Shown piece by piece: positions 62,990-64,000 of a stretch of DNA of 64,000 bases. Both the position numbers and the translations under genes were made by a program. A model generated the notes under the pieces. The model had not been told where the DNA came from. It worked only from the letters and a program-made list of their open reading frames with translations, and did not search any database. This stretch comes from Aquanectria penicillioides. Lineage: Eukaryota > Ascomycota > Sordariomycetes > Hypocreales > Nectriaceae. The first letter of the stretch is position 1; each line of letters begins with the position of its first letter. The stretch covers positions 4,712,746 to 4,776,745 of the forward strand of contig PYIU01000001.1 in NCBI GenBank assembly GCA_003415625.1, read 5' to 3'.

Positions 62990-64000
62990 TTCCTCCAAGC
63001 CATCCTATTCAATATGCTCAGCGGAAGAAGGTCCAAACAACACAAAATGCACACATGTCAGCATAGAAAAAGCCAGCCTTAGCATTCCAGTTCCAAGCAC
63101 TGGGGTTCATCATGTATGGAATAATGACTTTCATTAATATGTTTATGATGTTGTAGAGATTTCGACCGAGAACGACGGTTCGAGCTCAAAGACGGTCAGA
63201 AGGGATCTCGGGGACGAGAGCATAGCAGACCGGCCCGACCGTCATGTCGTAAACACCAGTGTAACGAACCATCGTCATTGCGACGGCCCATGGGAATGTT
63301 TTATTTTTCAAAGGCGCGATTCCCAAAAAGCCCATTATGAGAAGGATCAGAAATTGCATGCATAGCCCGCTCAGATACAGGGTTCGGCGGCCGAACCGTT
63401 CAATAAGAAATCACAAAATGATAGTGCCTACCGCTCCCAGCTAGTACTGGCCCATGGCAATGTTGAAAGAATTTCGTTCGTTTAGACCCGCTGGCTGGAA
63501 AAAGTATGTCGAGTAACCCATGAAGCCTGGACCCGAAAGGCTCTGGATTTCCCAAACCATGCATGTAATCTCTGTTCGGCGCAGATCAATGCCTTTAGAG
63601 CAGTCCCAACACGAGACTTTTCCGTTCGATTCCAACTCCTAGACGCAGGTATAATGCATCGTAGATACCGTGGAGTCGATGTCGAAATTAGGGTTTGCTT
63701 TCGGGGATGTCAACTTTCGAAGAGCTGTTTTGGCATCTTCAACGCGGCCGTGTCGAACTAGCCACCACCTGTACGCTGGGGGCAAAGAAGAGGATGAAAA
63801 TGAAGCAAGACACAAGGAAAAGGGACCCTGGAACAGTTTTTTCTGTCACCGAATTGTTTTGAAACAATTCCATTGAGAAACAGACCAAAGATTTCTCCAA
63901 CGGCTACACCATTGGCCAAACCGGCTTGCCAAGGTGCGGAGAGTTCGAAAGACCAGCCTGCTTGCTCTTGTCCATACCGTCATTGGAATGACTTAAAGGC
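62990..64000 (-). pseudogene. Sugar permease of the major facilitator family (maltose/alpha-glucoside type), decayed; continues past the right edge
   Basis: On the minus strand, from 64000: a segment with SAPWQAGLANGVAVGEIFGL (transmembrane region near the start of the family); then the central loop VRHGRVEDAKTALRKLTSPK; then GIDLRRTEITCMVWEIQ and GFMGYSTYFFQPAGL (63441-63635); then ERFGRRTLYLSGL (the conserved intracellular RFGRR motif); then TGVYDMTVGPVCYALVPEIPS and WNWNAKAGFFYA near 63090, after which WTFFR ends in stops. Stops interrupt conserved places, for example TGA where Trp or Arg is expected and TAG after GQY. There are also frame changes. Several stops fit C-to-T or G-to-A changes as in repeat-induced point mutation. 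The gene is dead in this copy; substrate preference cannot be given. Confidence 0.8.

Noticed and set aside
1..64000. CRISPR arrays, rRNA genes, intact transposons or viral insertions
   Set aside because: No spaced direct repeats, rRNA signatures, terminal repeats with a transposase, or viral polymerase or capsid motifs were seen.

Overview
The window is nuclear DNA of a filamentous ascomycete (Pezizomycotina, most likely Sordariomycetes). The signs are short introns of about 50-110 nt with GTRNGT donors, CTAAC branch points and YAG acceptors; single-gene transcription units on both strands; long pyrimidine-rich 5' regions; TACCTAGGTA-type intergenic palindromes; and sixteen recognisable loci, three of them relics. 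The species cannot be named from the sequence. No operons, CRISPR arrays, rRNA or convincing tRNA genes were seen.

Layout, left to right. 1-854 (-): 5' part of a delta-9 fatty acid desaturase. 855-4897: no gene. 4898-8033 (-): diverged protein kinase with a long disordered tail. 8034-12838: no gene. 12839-16267 (-): mitochondrial Lon protease. 17379-17900 (+): small charged coiled-coil protein. 18123-19025 (-): Ure2-type glutathione S-transferase. 19987-20660 (-): RRG7-like protein with a PD-(D/E)xK nuclease core. 21216-28891 (-): giant cell-morphogenesis protein TAO3/PAG1 (Furry). 33129-35375 (+): NADPH-cytochrome P450 reductase. 40121-42106 (+): two-RRM RNA-binding protein. 42529-43793 (-) and 44282-47172 (+): head-to-head RIO2 kinase and proteasome subunit RPN1. 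47616-51018 (-): OPT-family oligopeptide transporter. 55177-55985 (+): 5-formyltetrahydrofolate cyclo-ligase. 57045-60292 (+): importin MTR10/transportin-3. 61008-64000: decayed accessory segment with relics of a Zn2Cys6 transcription factor, a zinc-type medium-chain dehydrogenase and a sugar (alpha-glucoside type) permease.

Most genes are unrelated housekeeping functions: lipid desaturation, ribosome maturation, protein turnover, nuclear import, one-carbon metabolism and P450 electron supply. The only suggestive grouping is the right-edge relic set, whose content (regulator, dehydrogenase, sugar permease) resembles a carbon-utilisation cluster. It carries stop codons, several of the kind expected from repeat-induced point mutation.

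The strongest non-annotation signal is technical. At least sixteen places in seven conserved genes lose the reading frame, and each is explained by one missing base, usually inside a run of G or C. This looks like systematic homopolymer under-calling in the assembly and matters to anyone predicting proteins from it. I found no convincing new biological system in the window.
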